Source of the DNA: Brevundimonas subvibrioides
GTDB lineage: Bacteria; Pseudomonadota; Alphaproteobacteria; Caulobacterales; Caulobacteraceae
Direction: 5' to 3'
Length of the DNA stretch: 64,000 nucleotides
Assembly (NCBI RefSeq): GCF_002280785.1
Contig: NZ_NCEQ01000003.1
Span: 186,001-250,000, forward strand
The notes under the pieces were generated by a model. It had not been told where the DNA came from and did no database searches. It saw nothing but the letters and a program-made list of their open reading frames with translations. This document shows, one piece after another, positions 26,867-35,449 of this stretch. Positions within the stretch are counted from its first letter, which is position 1. Each line of letters opens with the position of its first letter. A program made the position numbers and the translations under genes.

Positions 26867-28094
26867 GGACGATATGAGTGGGCCTCCGGGGGGAGGCGGG
26901 ATCCGTCATACCAACGTGGTAAGCGGGCCCTGGTCGAGTACGGCGCGGCTGGAATTCCCGGTCGAGCCGAGTGTGGGGCGACGCGTCATGGCGCTGGATA
27001 CGGGGAATGTCCCCGACGAATTTCGGGCTCATCCGGACTGGAAGGACCCTGTGCCCTCCATCACCGACGCGGCGACTCTGGGCGACGGCCTGCGCAAGGC
27101 GCGCGAACTCTCCGGCAAGTCCATGGCCGAACTCTCGGCCGACACCCGGGTGCACCAGCGCTATCTGAACGCACTCGAGGAAAACAATATCTCCGGCCTG
27201 CCGTCGCGCGTCTTCGCCATCGGCTATGTGCGCGCCTATGCCGGCGCCCTGGGCCTCGACGAGCAACTGGCGGTCGAACGCTACAAACGCGAGACGCCGG
27301 ACGCCTCGGTGCCGCTGCAGGCGCCGGCCGGCGTCGCCTTCGAGGAGGTGCGTCGCTATTCGCCGCGCATCGTCGGCGGCATCCTGATCGTGGTCGTGGC
27401 CGTCATCGGCTGGAACGTGTTCCAGCGCGTCAGCCTGATCCGCGCGCCCCAGCCCTCCGACATCGCCGAGGTTCCCGAAAGCTGGAGCCTCGGAGACGTT
27501 CCGGGCCAGAGCGGCCTGCGCGTCGGCGCGCCCCAACCGGCTCCGGCCGACCAGACCACGCCTGTCCTCTACATCACGCCCGGCCTGGAGGCGCAGTTGA
27601 CCGGCGTCGATCCGTCCGACACCGCCGCCGTCGCGGCGGCTGCGGCGGCGAACGCCCCGCCCGTCCAGGCCGCCTTCAACCCGCGCGGCGCTGTCTACGG
27701 CGCCTCGGCCACCGCATCCCAGGTCGTGCTCCAGGCCCGCAAGACCGGCGCCCTGATCGTCAAACTGTCTGACGGCAGCGTCCTGTTCGCCCGCCAGCTC
27801 GCCGCCGGAGAGGCCTGGCGCGCTCCGATCGGCCTGTCCGGGACCATCGACGTTTCCGATCCCACCGCCTTCGACGTCTATCTGAACGGAGAGCATGGCG
27901 GGGCCCTGACCGCCGCACTGACGCCGCTCGGCCAGTTGAACACCCGCGCCGCCGCCCTCGCCCGCCAGACCGCGGCCCAGGTCCAGGCCGAGGCCCTCGC
28001 CGCCCAGGCCGCAGCAGCCCGCGCGGCGGCCTCGACCCAGCAGGCGGCCGTGGTTCAGACCGTATCGACCGGACAACAGGCCCTGGCGCGCTGA
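26853..28094 (+). CDS. rodZ: RodZ-like cytoskeletal protein (HTH, membrane segment, DUF4115)
   Basis: A protein of up to 413 residues with the RodZ layout: a cytoplasmic Xre-type helix-turn-helix (about 77-140; LGDGLRKARELSGKSMAELS, VFAIGYVRAYAGALGLD), one membrane helix (about 171-190; GGILIVVVAVIGW), a long Ala/Pro linker, and a periplasmic DUF4115 beta domain (VVLQARKTGALIVKLSDGSV...GEAWRAPIG). RodZ links MreB to the elongasome. Its position just before ispG is the same as in many proteobacteria. The first 45 residues are low-complexity and overlap a DnaA-box-like site, so the ATG at 26874 or 26988 could be the true start. Confidence 0.88.
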   Translation: MGYPQDDMSGPPGGGGIRHTNVVSGPWSSTARLEFPVEPSVGRRVMALDTGNVPDEFRAHPDWKDPVPSITDAATLGDGLRKARELSGKSMAELSADTRVHQRYLNALEENNISGLPSRVFAIGYVRAYAGALGLDEQLAVERYKRETPDASVPLQAPAGVAFEEVRRYSPRIVGGILIVVVAVIGWNVFQRVSLIRAPQPSDIAEVPESWSLGDVPGQSGLRVGAPQPAPADQTTPVLYITPGLEAQLTGVDPSDTAAVAAAAAANAPPVQAAFNPRGAVYGASATASQVVLQARKTGALIVKLSDGSVLFARQLAAGEAWRAPIGLSGTIDVSDPTAFDVYLNGEHGGALTAALTPLGQLNTRAAALARQTAAQVQAEALAAQAAAARAAASTQQAAVVQTVSTGQQALAR

Positions 28095-28099
28095 TCTCT

Positions 28100-28239
28100 C
28101 CCTCCCCCTCGGGGGAGGGTCGTCGCGCAGCGACGGGGTGGGGACGGCCGGTAACCCGGAGACAGGCCGGTGGGGTCTCGCCTTGCCGCCCCCACCCGGT
28201 CTCCGCTGCGCTCCGACCACCCTCCCCGAACGGGGAGGG
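28100..28239. repeat. Two-armed palindromic intergenic element, family I (copy C)
   Basis: CCCTCCCC-CTC-GGGGGAGGG hairpin, a GCAGCGAC module and GGTGGGG, then the inverse arm with CCCCACCCGGTCTCCGC, GCGCTCCGACCACC and a CTCCCC-GAAC-GGGGAG hairpin. It fills the rodZ-ispG gap and could divide this otherwise conserved gene pair into separate transcripts. The right arm matches the single arm at 54961. Confidence 0.85.
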
Positions 28240-28300
28240 AGAAGTCGGATCCTGAAGCCGTCATGGCCTTGTCTCCGCTCCGCGCCTATATTGACCCGTC

Positions 28301-29437
28301 ATGAGCGACCATTCCCACATCCGTCCCTGGCGCCACATCGAGCGCCGGAAGTCTCGCCAGATCATGGTGGGCAATGTTCCGGTCGGCGGCGACGCCCCGA
28401 TCAGCGTCCAGTCGATGACCAACACCCTGACCTCGGACGCCAATGCGACCATTGGTCAGATCCGCGAGCTGGAAGAGGCCGGGGCCGATATCGTCCGTGT
28501 CTCCTGCCCCGACGAGGCCTCGACGGCCGCCTTCCGCACCATCGCCCGTGAGGCCAAGGTCCCGCTCGTCGCCGACATTCACTTCCATTACAAACGCGGC
28601 ATCGAGGCCGCCGAGGCCGGCGCCGCCTGTCTGCGCATCAATCCGGGCAATATCGGCAATGCCGGCCGCGTCCGCGACGTCATCCAGGCGGCCAAGGACC
28701 ACGGCTGCTCCATGCGCATCGGCGTCAACGCCGGCTCGCTGGAGAAGGAGCTGCTGGAGAAATACGGCGAGCCCTGCCCCGAGGCCATGGTCGAAAGCGC
28801 CCTGAACCACGCCCGCATCCTTCAGGACCACGACTTCCACGAGTTCAAGATCTCGGTGAAGGCCTCTGACCCCTTCCTGACCGTCGCCGCCTACCAGCAG
28901 CTGGCCGAGGCCATCGACTGCCCCCTGCACCTGGGCGTCACCGAGGCCGGCCCGCTGCGTTCGGGCACGATCAAGTCCGCCATCGGCATGGGCAATATGC
29001 TCTGGGCCGGGATCGGCGACACCATCCGGGTCTCCCTCGCCGCCGATCCGGTCGAGGAGATCAAGGTCGGGTTCGACATCCTGAAGTCGCTCGGCCTGCG
29101 CCACCGGGGCGTCAACATCATCGCCTGCCCGTCGTGCGCGCGTCAGGGCTTCAACGTCATCGAGACGGTCGGCCTTCTGGAAGAGAAGCTGGCCCATGTG
29201 ACCACGCCCATGTCGCTGTCGATCATCGGCTGCGTCGTCAACGGCCCGGGCGAGGCGCTCTACACCGACGTGGGCTTCACCGGCGGCGGCGCCGGCTCGG
29301 GCATGGTCTACCTGAACGGCAAGATGGCCCACAAACTGGCCAATGGCGGGATGATCGACCACATCGTCGAGCTGGTGGAGGCCCGCGCGGCCGAACTGGA
29401 CGCCGCCCGCACCGCCGCCCTCGAAGCCGCCGAGTGA
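28301..29437 (+). CDS. ispG: 4-hydroxy-3-methylbut-2-enyl-diphosphate synthase (flavodoxin)
   Basis: A 378-residue [4Fe-4S] enzyme of the MEP isoprenoid pathway that converts MEcPP to HMBPP. Conserved parts are [14 protein letters not shown] near the start, [27 protein letters not shown], and the cluster cysteines in [13 protein letters not shown] and [10 protein letters not shown]. The length is that of the compact bacterial form. Downstream of rodZ, as in E. coli, but separated from it by a family I repeat. Confidence 0.97.
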   Translation: MSDHSHIRPWRHIERRKSRQIMVGNVPVGGDAPISVQSMTNTLTSDANATIGQIRELEEAGADIVRVSCPDEASTAAFRTIAREAKVPLVADIHFHYKRGIEAAEAGAACLRINPGNIGNAGRVRDVIQAAKDHGCSMRIGVNAGSLEKELLEKYGEPCPEAMVESALNHARILQDHDFHEFKISVKASDPFLTVAAYQQLAEAIDCPLHLGVTEAGPLRSGTIKSAIGMGNMLWAGIGDTIRVSLAADPVEEIKVGFDILKSLGLRHRGVNIIACPSCARQGFNVIETVGLLEEKLAHVTTPMSLSIIGCVVNGPGEALYTDVGFTGGGAGSGMVYLNGKMAHKLANGGMIDHIVELVEARAAELDAARTAALEAAE

Positions 29438-29479
29438 CGATGACGCTCGCCATCGCCATCCCCGACGCCTGATCCGGCC

Positions 29480-30259
29480 TCAGGCCAGCACGCCCGCCAG
29501 CTGCAACCCCTGGACGCCGGCCAGCAGCACCAGCACGATCCCGACCCCATAGGCGAGAACCCGCCGCGGCACCCGTTTGGCGATGAGGCCGGCGAAGGGC
29601 GCCGCCGCCAGCCCGCCGACCACCAGTCCGGCCACGGCCGAGGCATGGTTGGTCAGGGCGTCCGCATCCTTCCAGTGTCCGGTCACCAGGGCCCAGACGA
29701 AGGTCGCCGAGATGGCCACGGTCAGAAAGAATTCGGCGGTGTTGACCGTGCCGATGGCGCGGCGCGGCTCCTGACCGGCCCCCACGAGGGTCGAGGACAC
29801 CGTCGGGCCCCAGCCGCCGCCGCCGATGGCGTCCAGAAAGCCGCCGACCAGCCCCAGCGGAGCCGTCACCCATGAGCGTATGCGGCGCAGGCGGATGTCA
29901 TGCCCGGCGCGCCACAGGATGTAGACGCCCATCAGCGCCAGATAGGCGACCACGAACGGCTTGATGACCCTGCCGTCGATGCCGGCCAGCACATAGGCGC
30001 CCAGACAGCCGCCGATCACCCCGGCGATCGCAAGCGGCGTCAGCAGCCGCCAGTCCACGTTGCGATGCCAGATATGGCTGCCGGCCGAGGCGGCGGTGGT
30101 GAAGACCTCGGCCCCGTGCACGCTGGCCGAAGCCGTCGCGGGCGGCACGCCCAGGGCCAGAAGCACCGACGACGAGATCACGCCATAGGCCATGCCGAGG
30201 GCGCCATCGACCGCCTGGGCGACCAGGCCGACCAGCAGAAACAGCAGAAACGTGTCCAT
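29480..30259 (-). CDS. TSUP family sulfite/organosulfonate exporter (TauE/SafE)
   Basis: A 259-residue inner-membrane protein with about eight hydrophobic segments. The N-terminal repeat begins VDGALGMAYGVISSSVLLALG and contains HGAEVFTTAASAGSHIWH, and the second repeat has LVGGFLDAIGGGGWGPTVSSTLVGAG, the typical TauE/SafE (DUF81) duplication. Substrates in the family include sulfite, sulfoacetate and similar anions; none can be assigned here. It converges on ispG with 42 bp between the stops. Confidence 0.88.
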   Translation of the reverse strand: MDTFLLFLLVGLVAQAVDGALGMAYGVISSSVLLALGVPPATASASVHGAEVFTTAASAGSHIWHRNVDWRLLTPLAIAGVIGGCLGAYVLAGIDGRVIKPFVVAYLALMGVYILWRAGHDIRLRRIRSWVTAPLGLVGGFLDAIGGGGWGPTVSSTLVGAGQEPRRAIGTVNTAEFFLTVAISATFVWALVTGHWKDADALTNHASAVAGLVVGGLAAAPFAGLIAKRVPRRVLAYGVGIVLVLLAGVQGLQLAGVLA

Positions 30260-30391
30260 TCGGCCCCTGGAAGCTGTCGATCGTGCGCGACGGGAAGCGT
30301 CACCGGTCCCGCCTTAACCGATTTTACCCGATCGGGTTGCCTGGCCACACACGTCACACGGACTTGTCAGCGGAGACGCGCCGCCGCGCCG

Positions 30392-30408
30392 CCGGCGCCT
30401 GGCGCCGG
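30392..30408. repeat. Short GC palindrome 3' of the YbjN gene
   Basis: CCGGCGCC-T-GGCGCCGG, 8-bp arms around a single base, located 19 bp after the YbjN gene stop on the minus strand. No T-run. The rest of the 168-bp gap (30260-30427) shows no gene. Confidence 0.45.
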
Positions 30409-30427
30409 CCCGCAAGGGAACGAGGGC

Positions 30428-30973
30428 TCAGTTCGCCGGCGCCGCGGCCCCCGCCTGCGGCCTCGCCACCGTACGGCCGAGGTCGTTGGCGAGGCTGCGC
30501 CAGACCTGGATGGGGTCGTCGAGCTGCCGCGGGCCCGCGCCCGCGCTGAGGAGGACGTCGTACTGGGCCACGGCCTGGGGGTCGGCGCCTTCGGTCTCGG
30601 GCGCGGCGTAGAAGGCCTTCACGAAGCGGCGGTCGCCGTTCCAGCGCGAGACGATGTCCGGCGTGGCGTCGGCTCCTGAGAAGACGGCCGTGAACTGCAC
30701 GTCCGGGCAGGCGCCGTCGGTGCAGGAAAACAGGGTCATGACCCAGCGCATCGGGCCGTCCTCGACGCGCAGATAGACCCGGTCGTTGTTGGTCTGGGGC
30801 GGGGCGACGGTCAGGCCGGCGGCGGTCAGCCGGCCGGTGATCTCCGCCACCGTCAGGCCGCTCCAGCGGGCCGGGGCTGACTGGGTCGCGGCCGCTGCGG
30901 GCGCGTCCTGGGCGAGGGCCGGGGCGCCGGTGACGGCGAGGAGGGCGGCGGCGGCGGCGGCGATGGATTTCAT
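30428..30973 (-). CDS. YbjN domain-containing exported protein
   Basis: A 181-residue protein with a cleavable signal peptide (ending PALAQ). The mature domain resembles the YbjN/sensory transduction regulator fold: a LTVAEITGRLTAAGLTV helix, strands around VYLRVEDG and WVMTLFSCTDGACPDVQF with two Cys, and VSRWNGDRRFVKAFYA near the end, which matches the usual N-x-W-N-x-x-R-F-x-K pattern. It is probably a chaperone-like or sensing domain; its function is unknown. ATG codons at 30979 and 30973 are equivalent candidates. Confidence 0.75.
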   Translation of the reverse strand: MKSIAAAAAALLAVTGAPALAQDAPAAAATQSAPARWSGLTVAEITGRLTAAGLTVAPPQTNNDRVYLRVEDGPMRWVMTLFSCTDGACPDVQFTAVFSGADATPDIVSRWNGDRRFVKAFYAAPETEGADPQAVAQYDVLLSAGAGPRQLDDPIQVWRSLANDLGRTVARPQAGAAAPAN

Positions 30974-31038
30974 GGGCATGTTCCGTTGAGAGGGTCAGCC
31001 TAGGGGCCTTTGCGGCGAACGGAAGGCCGGCAAGGGGT

Positions 31039-32163
31039 TCAGTCCGTGTGCTCGGCCCGTTCCAGCCAGGACTGCGACGACATCTCGTTCAGACGGGACA
31101 CTGTGCGTTCGAACTCGAAGGCGCCGTCGCCGGTCGGATAGAGGCCTTCGGGGGCGCCGGCCGCCATGGCGACCAGGCGTGTCTTCGCCTCGTAAAGGGC
31201 GTCGATCAGGGTGACGAAGCGGCGGGCGGCCTGTCGATTGTCGGGCGTCAGCAGCGGCACGCCGTCGAGGAACAGGGTGTGGAACCGCCCGGCGATGGCC
31301 AGATAGTCCTGCGGCCCCAGGGGCTGTTCGCACAGCTCGGCGAAGGTGGCGCGGGCGAGGCCGCCGGCGGTGCGCGGGATGACCACGTCGCGGCCCAGAA
31401 CGGCCAGATGCGCCGGGCATTCGGGCATGTCGCCCTTCAGGTCGATCCATAGCTGTTCGAAACCCTCGCCGCGGGCGCCGGCCCCGCCCCCCGGCTGCCT
31501 TCCAGGGTCATACCAGACGCGGGAGGCCCTGATCCGGTCGAGCCGCCAGTCGCGGGCGCCCGAGAGCGCGACGACCTGACAGCGCTCCCTGACGCGTTCG
31601 ATGAAGGGGACGAACAGGGGCCGGTTGATGCCGTCCTTGTAGAGCTGGTCCGGGGCGCGGTTGGAGGTGATGCAGACCACGACCTTCCGCTCGAACAGGG
31701 CGTCGAACAGCCGGCCCAGGATCATGGCGTCGGCGATGTCGGTGACCTGGAGCTCGTCGAAGCAGAGCAGGCGCGCCTCCGAGGCGATCAGGGCGGCGAC
31801 CGGATCGATGGGATCGTCGCCCCTGTGCGTGCCGAAGACGGCCTGGCGCGCCTTCTGGTCGCCCGTACGCCACTGGCGGATCAGGTCGTGGACCCGGGCC
31901 ATGAAGGCGTGGAAATGGGCGCGGGTCTTTCGCGGCTCGGGCGCATTGGCGAAGAACAGGTCCATCAGGATGGACTTGCCGCGCCCCGGAGGCCCCCAGA
32001 GATAGAGGCCGCGCACCTCGGGCAGGCCGCCGAAGAAGCCGCGCTTGCCGAGGTCCTTTTCCAGCCGTGTCAGGGCCGCGATCGCGGATTGCTGCGCCGG
32101 ATCGGCGGTCAGCAGCCCCGACTTCAGGCGATCGGCATAAGCGCGGGCGATGTGTGACGGCAT
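31039..32163 (-). CDS. zapE: Cell division protein ZapE (AFG1-like ATPase)
   Basis: A 374-residue AAA-type P-loop ATPase of the AFG1/ZapE family. Walker A is GPPGRGKS (57-64), followed by MDLFFANAP and the family-specific FHAFMARVHDLI. Walker B is LLCFDELQVTDIADAMIL, and TSNRAPDQLYKDGINRPLFVPFI is the sensor region. ZapE associates with the Z ring in E. coli and with membrane protein quality control in mitochondria. It is divergent from asd, with a 168-bp shared promoter region. Confidence 0.94.
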   Translation of the reverse strand: MPSHIARAYADRLKSGLLTADPAQQSAIAALTRLEKDLGKRGFFGGLPEVRGLYLWGPPGRGKSILMDLFFANAPEPRKTRAHFHAFMARVHDLIRQWRTGDQKARQAVFGTHRGDDPIDPVAALIASEARLLCFDELQVTDIADAMILGRLFDALFERKVVVCITSNRAPDQLYKDGINRPLFVPFIERVRERCQVVALSGARDWRLDRIRASRVWYDPGRQPGGGAGARGEGFEQLWIDLKGDMPECPAHLAVLGRDVVIPRTAGGLARATFAELCEQPLGPQDYLAIAGRFHTLFLDGVPLLTPDNRQAARRFVTLIDALYEAKTRLVAMAAGAPEGLYPTGDGAFEFERTVSRLNEMSSQSWLERAEHTD

Positions 32164-32239
32164 GGAACTGGGCCTTAACCGGCCCGCCTTCGGCTGAAAA
32201 GCGGTTGCTTCGCAGGCGCGAACGCCTAAATGCGGAACC

Positions 32240-32259
32240 CCGGGATTTGCTTATCCCGG
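32240..32259. repeat. Inverted repeat in the zapE-asd promoter region
   Basis: CCGGGAT-TTGCTT-ATCCCGG, 7-bp arms with a 6-nt centre, midway between the divergent zapE and asd starts. It may be an operator or an RNA hairpin. A smaller AGGCG/CGCCT hairpin lies just before it (about 32212-32226). Confidence 0.4.
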
Positions 32260-32331
32260 ACTCCCCAACTTTCGCGCTCAAGCAGCGAGCCACCGCGTGG
32301 CGAGCGTTAGCGCGTCCGAAGGACTAGGCTT

Positions 32332-33378
32332 ATGGGATATGTTGTCGCGATCGTGGGCGCCACCGGCAATGTCGGGCGCGAAATGCTGACCATCCTCGAG
32401 GAACTGGAGTTCCCCGTCGACGAGATGCACGCGGTCGCCTCGCGAAAATCCAAGGGGATGGATGTCGCCTGGGGCGACAAGACCATCAAATGCCAGGACA
32501 TCGAGAGCTTCGATTTCTCGAAGGTCGACATCGTCCTGATGTCGGCGGGCGGGGACGTGTCGCGCGCCTGGTCCGAGAAGATCGGCAAGCTGGGCCCGAT
32601 GGTGATCGACAACTCCTCGGCCTTCCGCAAGGACCCGGACGTGCCTCTGATCGTGCCCGAGGTGAACCCGGACGCGATCAAGATGGCGGGCAGGAAGAAC
32701 ATCATCGCCAACCCGAACTGCTCGACCGCCCAGCTGGTGGTGGCGCTGAAGCCGCTGCACGACGCGGCGAAGGCGAAGCGGGTCGTCGTCTCGACCTATC
32801 AATCCGTGTCGGGCGCCGGCAAGGAAGGCATGGACGAGCTGTGGAACCAGACCAAGGCCATCTATGGCCTCGGCGACGCCAAGCCGAAGAAATTCCCCAA
32901 ACAGATCGCCTTCAACGTCATCCCCTACATCGGCTCGTTCAACGAGGACGGCTACACCGACGAAGAGCAGAAGATGTCGGACGAGACCCACAAGATGCTG
33001 GACCCGAACATCAAGCTGACGGTCACCTGCGTCCGCGTGCCGGTCTTCGTCGGCCACTCCGAGGCCGTGACGGTCGAGTTCGAAAAGCCGATCAGCCCCG
33101 ACGAGGCGCGCGCCATCCTGCGCGAGGCGCCGGGCGTGCAGGTGATCGATAAGCAGGAGCACGACGGCTATATCACCCCCGTCGACGCGGCCGGCGAGCA
33201 CGCCGTCTATGTCTCGCGCATCCGCAAGGACCACACGGTCGAGAACGGCCTGGTCCTCTGGGTGGTGTCCGACAACCTGCGCAAGGGCGCGGCCCTGAAC
33301 GCGGTCCAGATCGCCCAGCTGCTGGACGAGACGGGCACGATCAAGCCGAAGAGCGGATACCGCAGCCTGACCGTCTAG
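32332..33378 (+). CDS. asd: Aspartate-semialdehyde dehydrogenase
   Basis: A 348-residue NADP-dependent enzyme that makes aspartate semialdehyde for lysine, DAP, threonine and methionine. It has the GATGNVGREML nucleotide loop (9-19), the catalytic Cys130 in NPNCSTAQLVVALKPLHD, and the YQSVSGAGKEGMDELW and RVPVFVGHSEAV substrate segments. The VASRKSKG loop binds NADP. It acts right after LysC, whose gene is elsewhere in this window. rarD follows 4 bp downstream. Confidence 0.97.
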   Translation: MGYVVAIVGATGNVGREMLTILEELEFPVDEMHAVASRKSKGMDVAWGDKTIKCQDIESFDFSKVDIVLMSAGGDVSRAWSEKIGKLGPMVIDNSSAFRKDPDVPLIVPEVNPDAIKMAGRKNIIANPNCSTAQLVVALKPLHDAAKAKRVVVSTYQSVSGAGKEGMDELWNQTKAIYGLGDAKPKKFPKQIAFNVIPYIGSFNEDGYTDEEQKMSDETHKMLDPNIKLTVTCVRVPVFVGHSEAVTVEFEKPISPDEARAILREAPGVQVIDKQEHDGYITPVDAAGEHAVYVSRIRKDHTVENGLVLWVVSDNLRKGAALNAVQIAQLLDETGTIKPKSGYRSLTV

Positions 33379-33382
33379 GGCC

Positions 33383-34300
33383 ATGGCGCCGCCGACCCCG
33401 ACACGCGCCGCCTTCCTGTCGGCGGTGGGTTGCTATGTCATATGGGGGTTCATGCCCCTGCTGTTCATGGGCCAGGCGGCGCTGGGCTTTTCCGCGCCCG
33501 AGATCCTGTCGCACCGCGCCCTCTGGTCGGTGCTGTTCGCCGGCGCCCTGGTCCTGCTGGCCGGGCAGTCGAAACAGGTGCGGGCCGTGCTGGGCCAGCC
33601 GAAGACGCTCGCCTGGCTGACGCTGGCGACCGTGCTGATCGCGATCAACTGGGGCATCTACGTCTGGGCCTCGACCCACCATGCGACGCTGGAAGCCAGC
33701 CTCGGCTACTATATCAACCCCCTGCTCAACATGGTCGTCGGCCTGTGGCTGTTCCGCGAAAAGATCGACAAATGGGGCTGGGTCGCCATCGGTCTGGCGG
33801 CCGTGGGCGTGCTGTTCCAGGCGCTGGCGCTGGGGCGGCCGCCATGGATCTCCATCGCCCTCGCGCTCAGTTTCGGCGCCTATGGGGTGATCAAGAAACG
33901 GATCCCGGTGGACGCCCAGACGGGGCTGTTCATCGAATGCCTGTTGCTGCTCCCGTTCGGTCTGATGTTCGTGATCTGGCTGCAGACGCAGGGGCTGGGC
34001 CATGGGTTCGCGACATGGGAGGGCTTCGGCTGGGCCCTGCTGAACGGGCCGGTGACCGTGTTGCCCCTCGTGCTGTTCGCCTGGGCGGCGCGGCGGATGC
34101 CCCTGTCGACCATGGGCTTCATCCAGTTCCTGGCGCCGACGATGCAGTTCGGCATCGGGCTGGCCACCGGCGAACTGTTCACGCCGCTCCGGGCCGTATC
34201 CTTCGCCTTCATCTGGCTGGGCGCCGGGGTGTTCGCGGCGGCGGCCCTGTTGCGGGCGCGGGCGGCCAGGCGGGCGATGGCCGTCGCCGAGCCGATCTGA
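33383..34300 (+). CDS. rarD: EamA family transporter RarD
   Basis: A 305-residue protein of the drug/metabolite transporter superfamily with about ten membrane helices. The RarD-specific signatures are GCYVIWGFMPLLFMG near the start, APEILSHRALWSVLFA, INWGIYVWASTHHATLEASLGYYINPLLNM and SFGAYGVIKKRIPVDAQTGL. The substrate is not established for the family (chloramphenicol sensitivity was the first phenotype). It is closely linked to asd, and its stop abuts the stop of the convergent hydrolase (TGATCA). Confidence 0.9.
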   Translation: MAPPTPTRAAFLSAVGCYVIWGFMPLLFMGQAALGFSAPEILSHRALWSVLFAGALVLLAGQSKQVRAVLGQPKTLAWLTLATVLIAINWGIYVWASTHHATLEASLGYYINPLLNMVVGLWLFREKIDKWGWVAIGLAAVGVLFQALALGRPPWISIALALSFGAYGVIKKRIPVDAQTGLFIECLLLLPFGLMFVIWLQTQGLGHGFATWEGFGWALLNGPVTVLPLVLFAWAARRMPLSTMGFIQFLAPTMQFGIGLATGELFTPLRAVSFAFIWLGAGVFAAAALLRARAARRAMAVAEPI

Positions 34301-35449
34301 TCAGAAGGCCGTGTAGAGGGCCTCGATCAATCGTTGCGCACGGGGGTCGCCGATCAGATGCTGGGACTGGCGGGTCATGGCGTAGGCGGCCGAGAGCCTG
34401 ATCTCCGGGTCGGCCATGACGCAGCTGCCGCCCCAGCCGCAGTGGCCGACCGCGTCCGGATTGGGGCCGAAGATGTTCAGCCCCGCGTTGCGCATCAGGC
34501 CCGCCGCCCAGGTGATGTCATAGGGCAGGACCTTGTCCGGTCCCGAGATGCGCGGCTTCGTCGCCTCGGCGAGAACGGCGGGGGAGAGGATGGTCTGGCC
34601 GTCGAGCGCGCCCTCGTTGGCGAAGACCCCCATGATGCGGGCCAGGGCCAGGGCCGTGCCGTGCAGGTTGGCGGACGGGATCTCGATGGAGCGCCACTCG
34701 GCCGAGCCGCGCCCGCCGGGGGCCGAACCCTTGTCGAGGAAGGCGGCGGTCTTGATGGCGTCGATGGGGCCGAGGTCGGGGGCTTTCGACGGCTTGCGAA
34801 GGGCCGCGACGCGGTCGTGCTCGGCCTCGGGCAGGCCGATCCACAGGTCGAGCCCGAACGGCCTGGCGAAATCCTGCCGCAGGGCCTGACCCAGACTGCG
34901 GCCGTCAGCGAGGCGATGGACCTCGTTGGCGAGAAAGCCGACCGTGACGGGGTGGTAGCCGGAGGCGGTTCCCGGAGGCCACATCGGCGCCTGGGCGGCC
35001 AGGCGGTCGAGCACGGCGCCCTGGTCGAACCAGATGGCGGGATCGACGGGTTCGTCGAAGCCGGGCAGGCCGTCCTGATGCGACAGCAGCTGGGCGACGG
35101 TGACCTCGGCCTTGCCGTTGGCGCCATAGGCCGGCCACAGGTGGGCGACCTTCTCCTCATAGGCCAGCCTGCCGCGCTGTACGGCCGAGGCCATCAGCAG
35201 GGCCATGATTGCCTTGCCGGACGAGAAGACGGGCACGAGGGTGTTGTCCGTGAAGGGCGTCTTCTCGCGCGGATCGGCGACCCCGGCCCACAGGTCAATG
35301 ACCGTCTCGCCGGCGATGACGACCGAGAAGCGGGCCGCCTGTTCGTTCAGCCCGTCGGGGGCGTCGGTGAAATTGGCGGCGAAGGCGTCCCTGACCGCGT
35401 GGAAACGGGGCGGGCAGAGGCCGGAAATCTCGGGGACGGATACGGTCAT
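34301..35449 (-). CDS. Serine hydrolase of the beta-lactamase/EstB family
   Basis: A 382-residue class C beta-lactamase-like protein. The nucleophile motif S-x-x-K is seen in VFSSGKAIMALLM, the YxN-type tyrosine in GYHPVTVGFLANEVHRLADG, and GHCGWGGSC near the C-terminus replaces the KTG/HxG motif. This layout matches esterases of the EstA/EstB family more than true beta-lactamases. No signal peptide is evident, so a cytoplasmic esterase is likely. The ATG at 35449 overlaps the flavoprotein stop by 4 bp (ATGA). Confidence 0.85.
   Translation of the reverse strand: MTVSVPEISGLCPPRFHAVRDAFAANFTDAPDGLNEQAARFSVVIAGETVIDLWAGVADPREKTPFTDNTLVPVFSSGKAIMALLMASAVQRGRLAYEEKVAHLWPAYGANGKAEVTVAQLLSHQDGLPGFDEPVDPAIWFDQGAVLDRLAAQAPMWPPGTASGYHPVTVGFLANEVHRLADGRSLGQALRQDFARPFGLDLWIGLPEAEHDRVAALRKPSKAPDLGPIDAIKTAAFLDKGSAPGGRGSAEWRSIEIPSANLHGTALALARIMGVFANEGALDGQTILSPAVLAEATKPRISGPDKVLPYDITWAAGLMRNAGLNIFGPNPDAVGHCGWGGSCVMADPEIRLSAAYAMTRQSQHLIGDPRAQRLIEALYTAF

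Noticed and set aside
29440..29472. Tiny frame after ispG (MTLAIAIPDA)
   Set aside because: Only ten codons with no ribosome site or similarity; probably noise.
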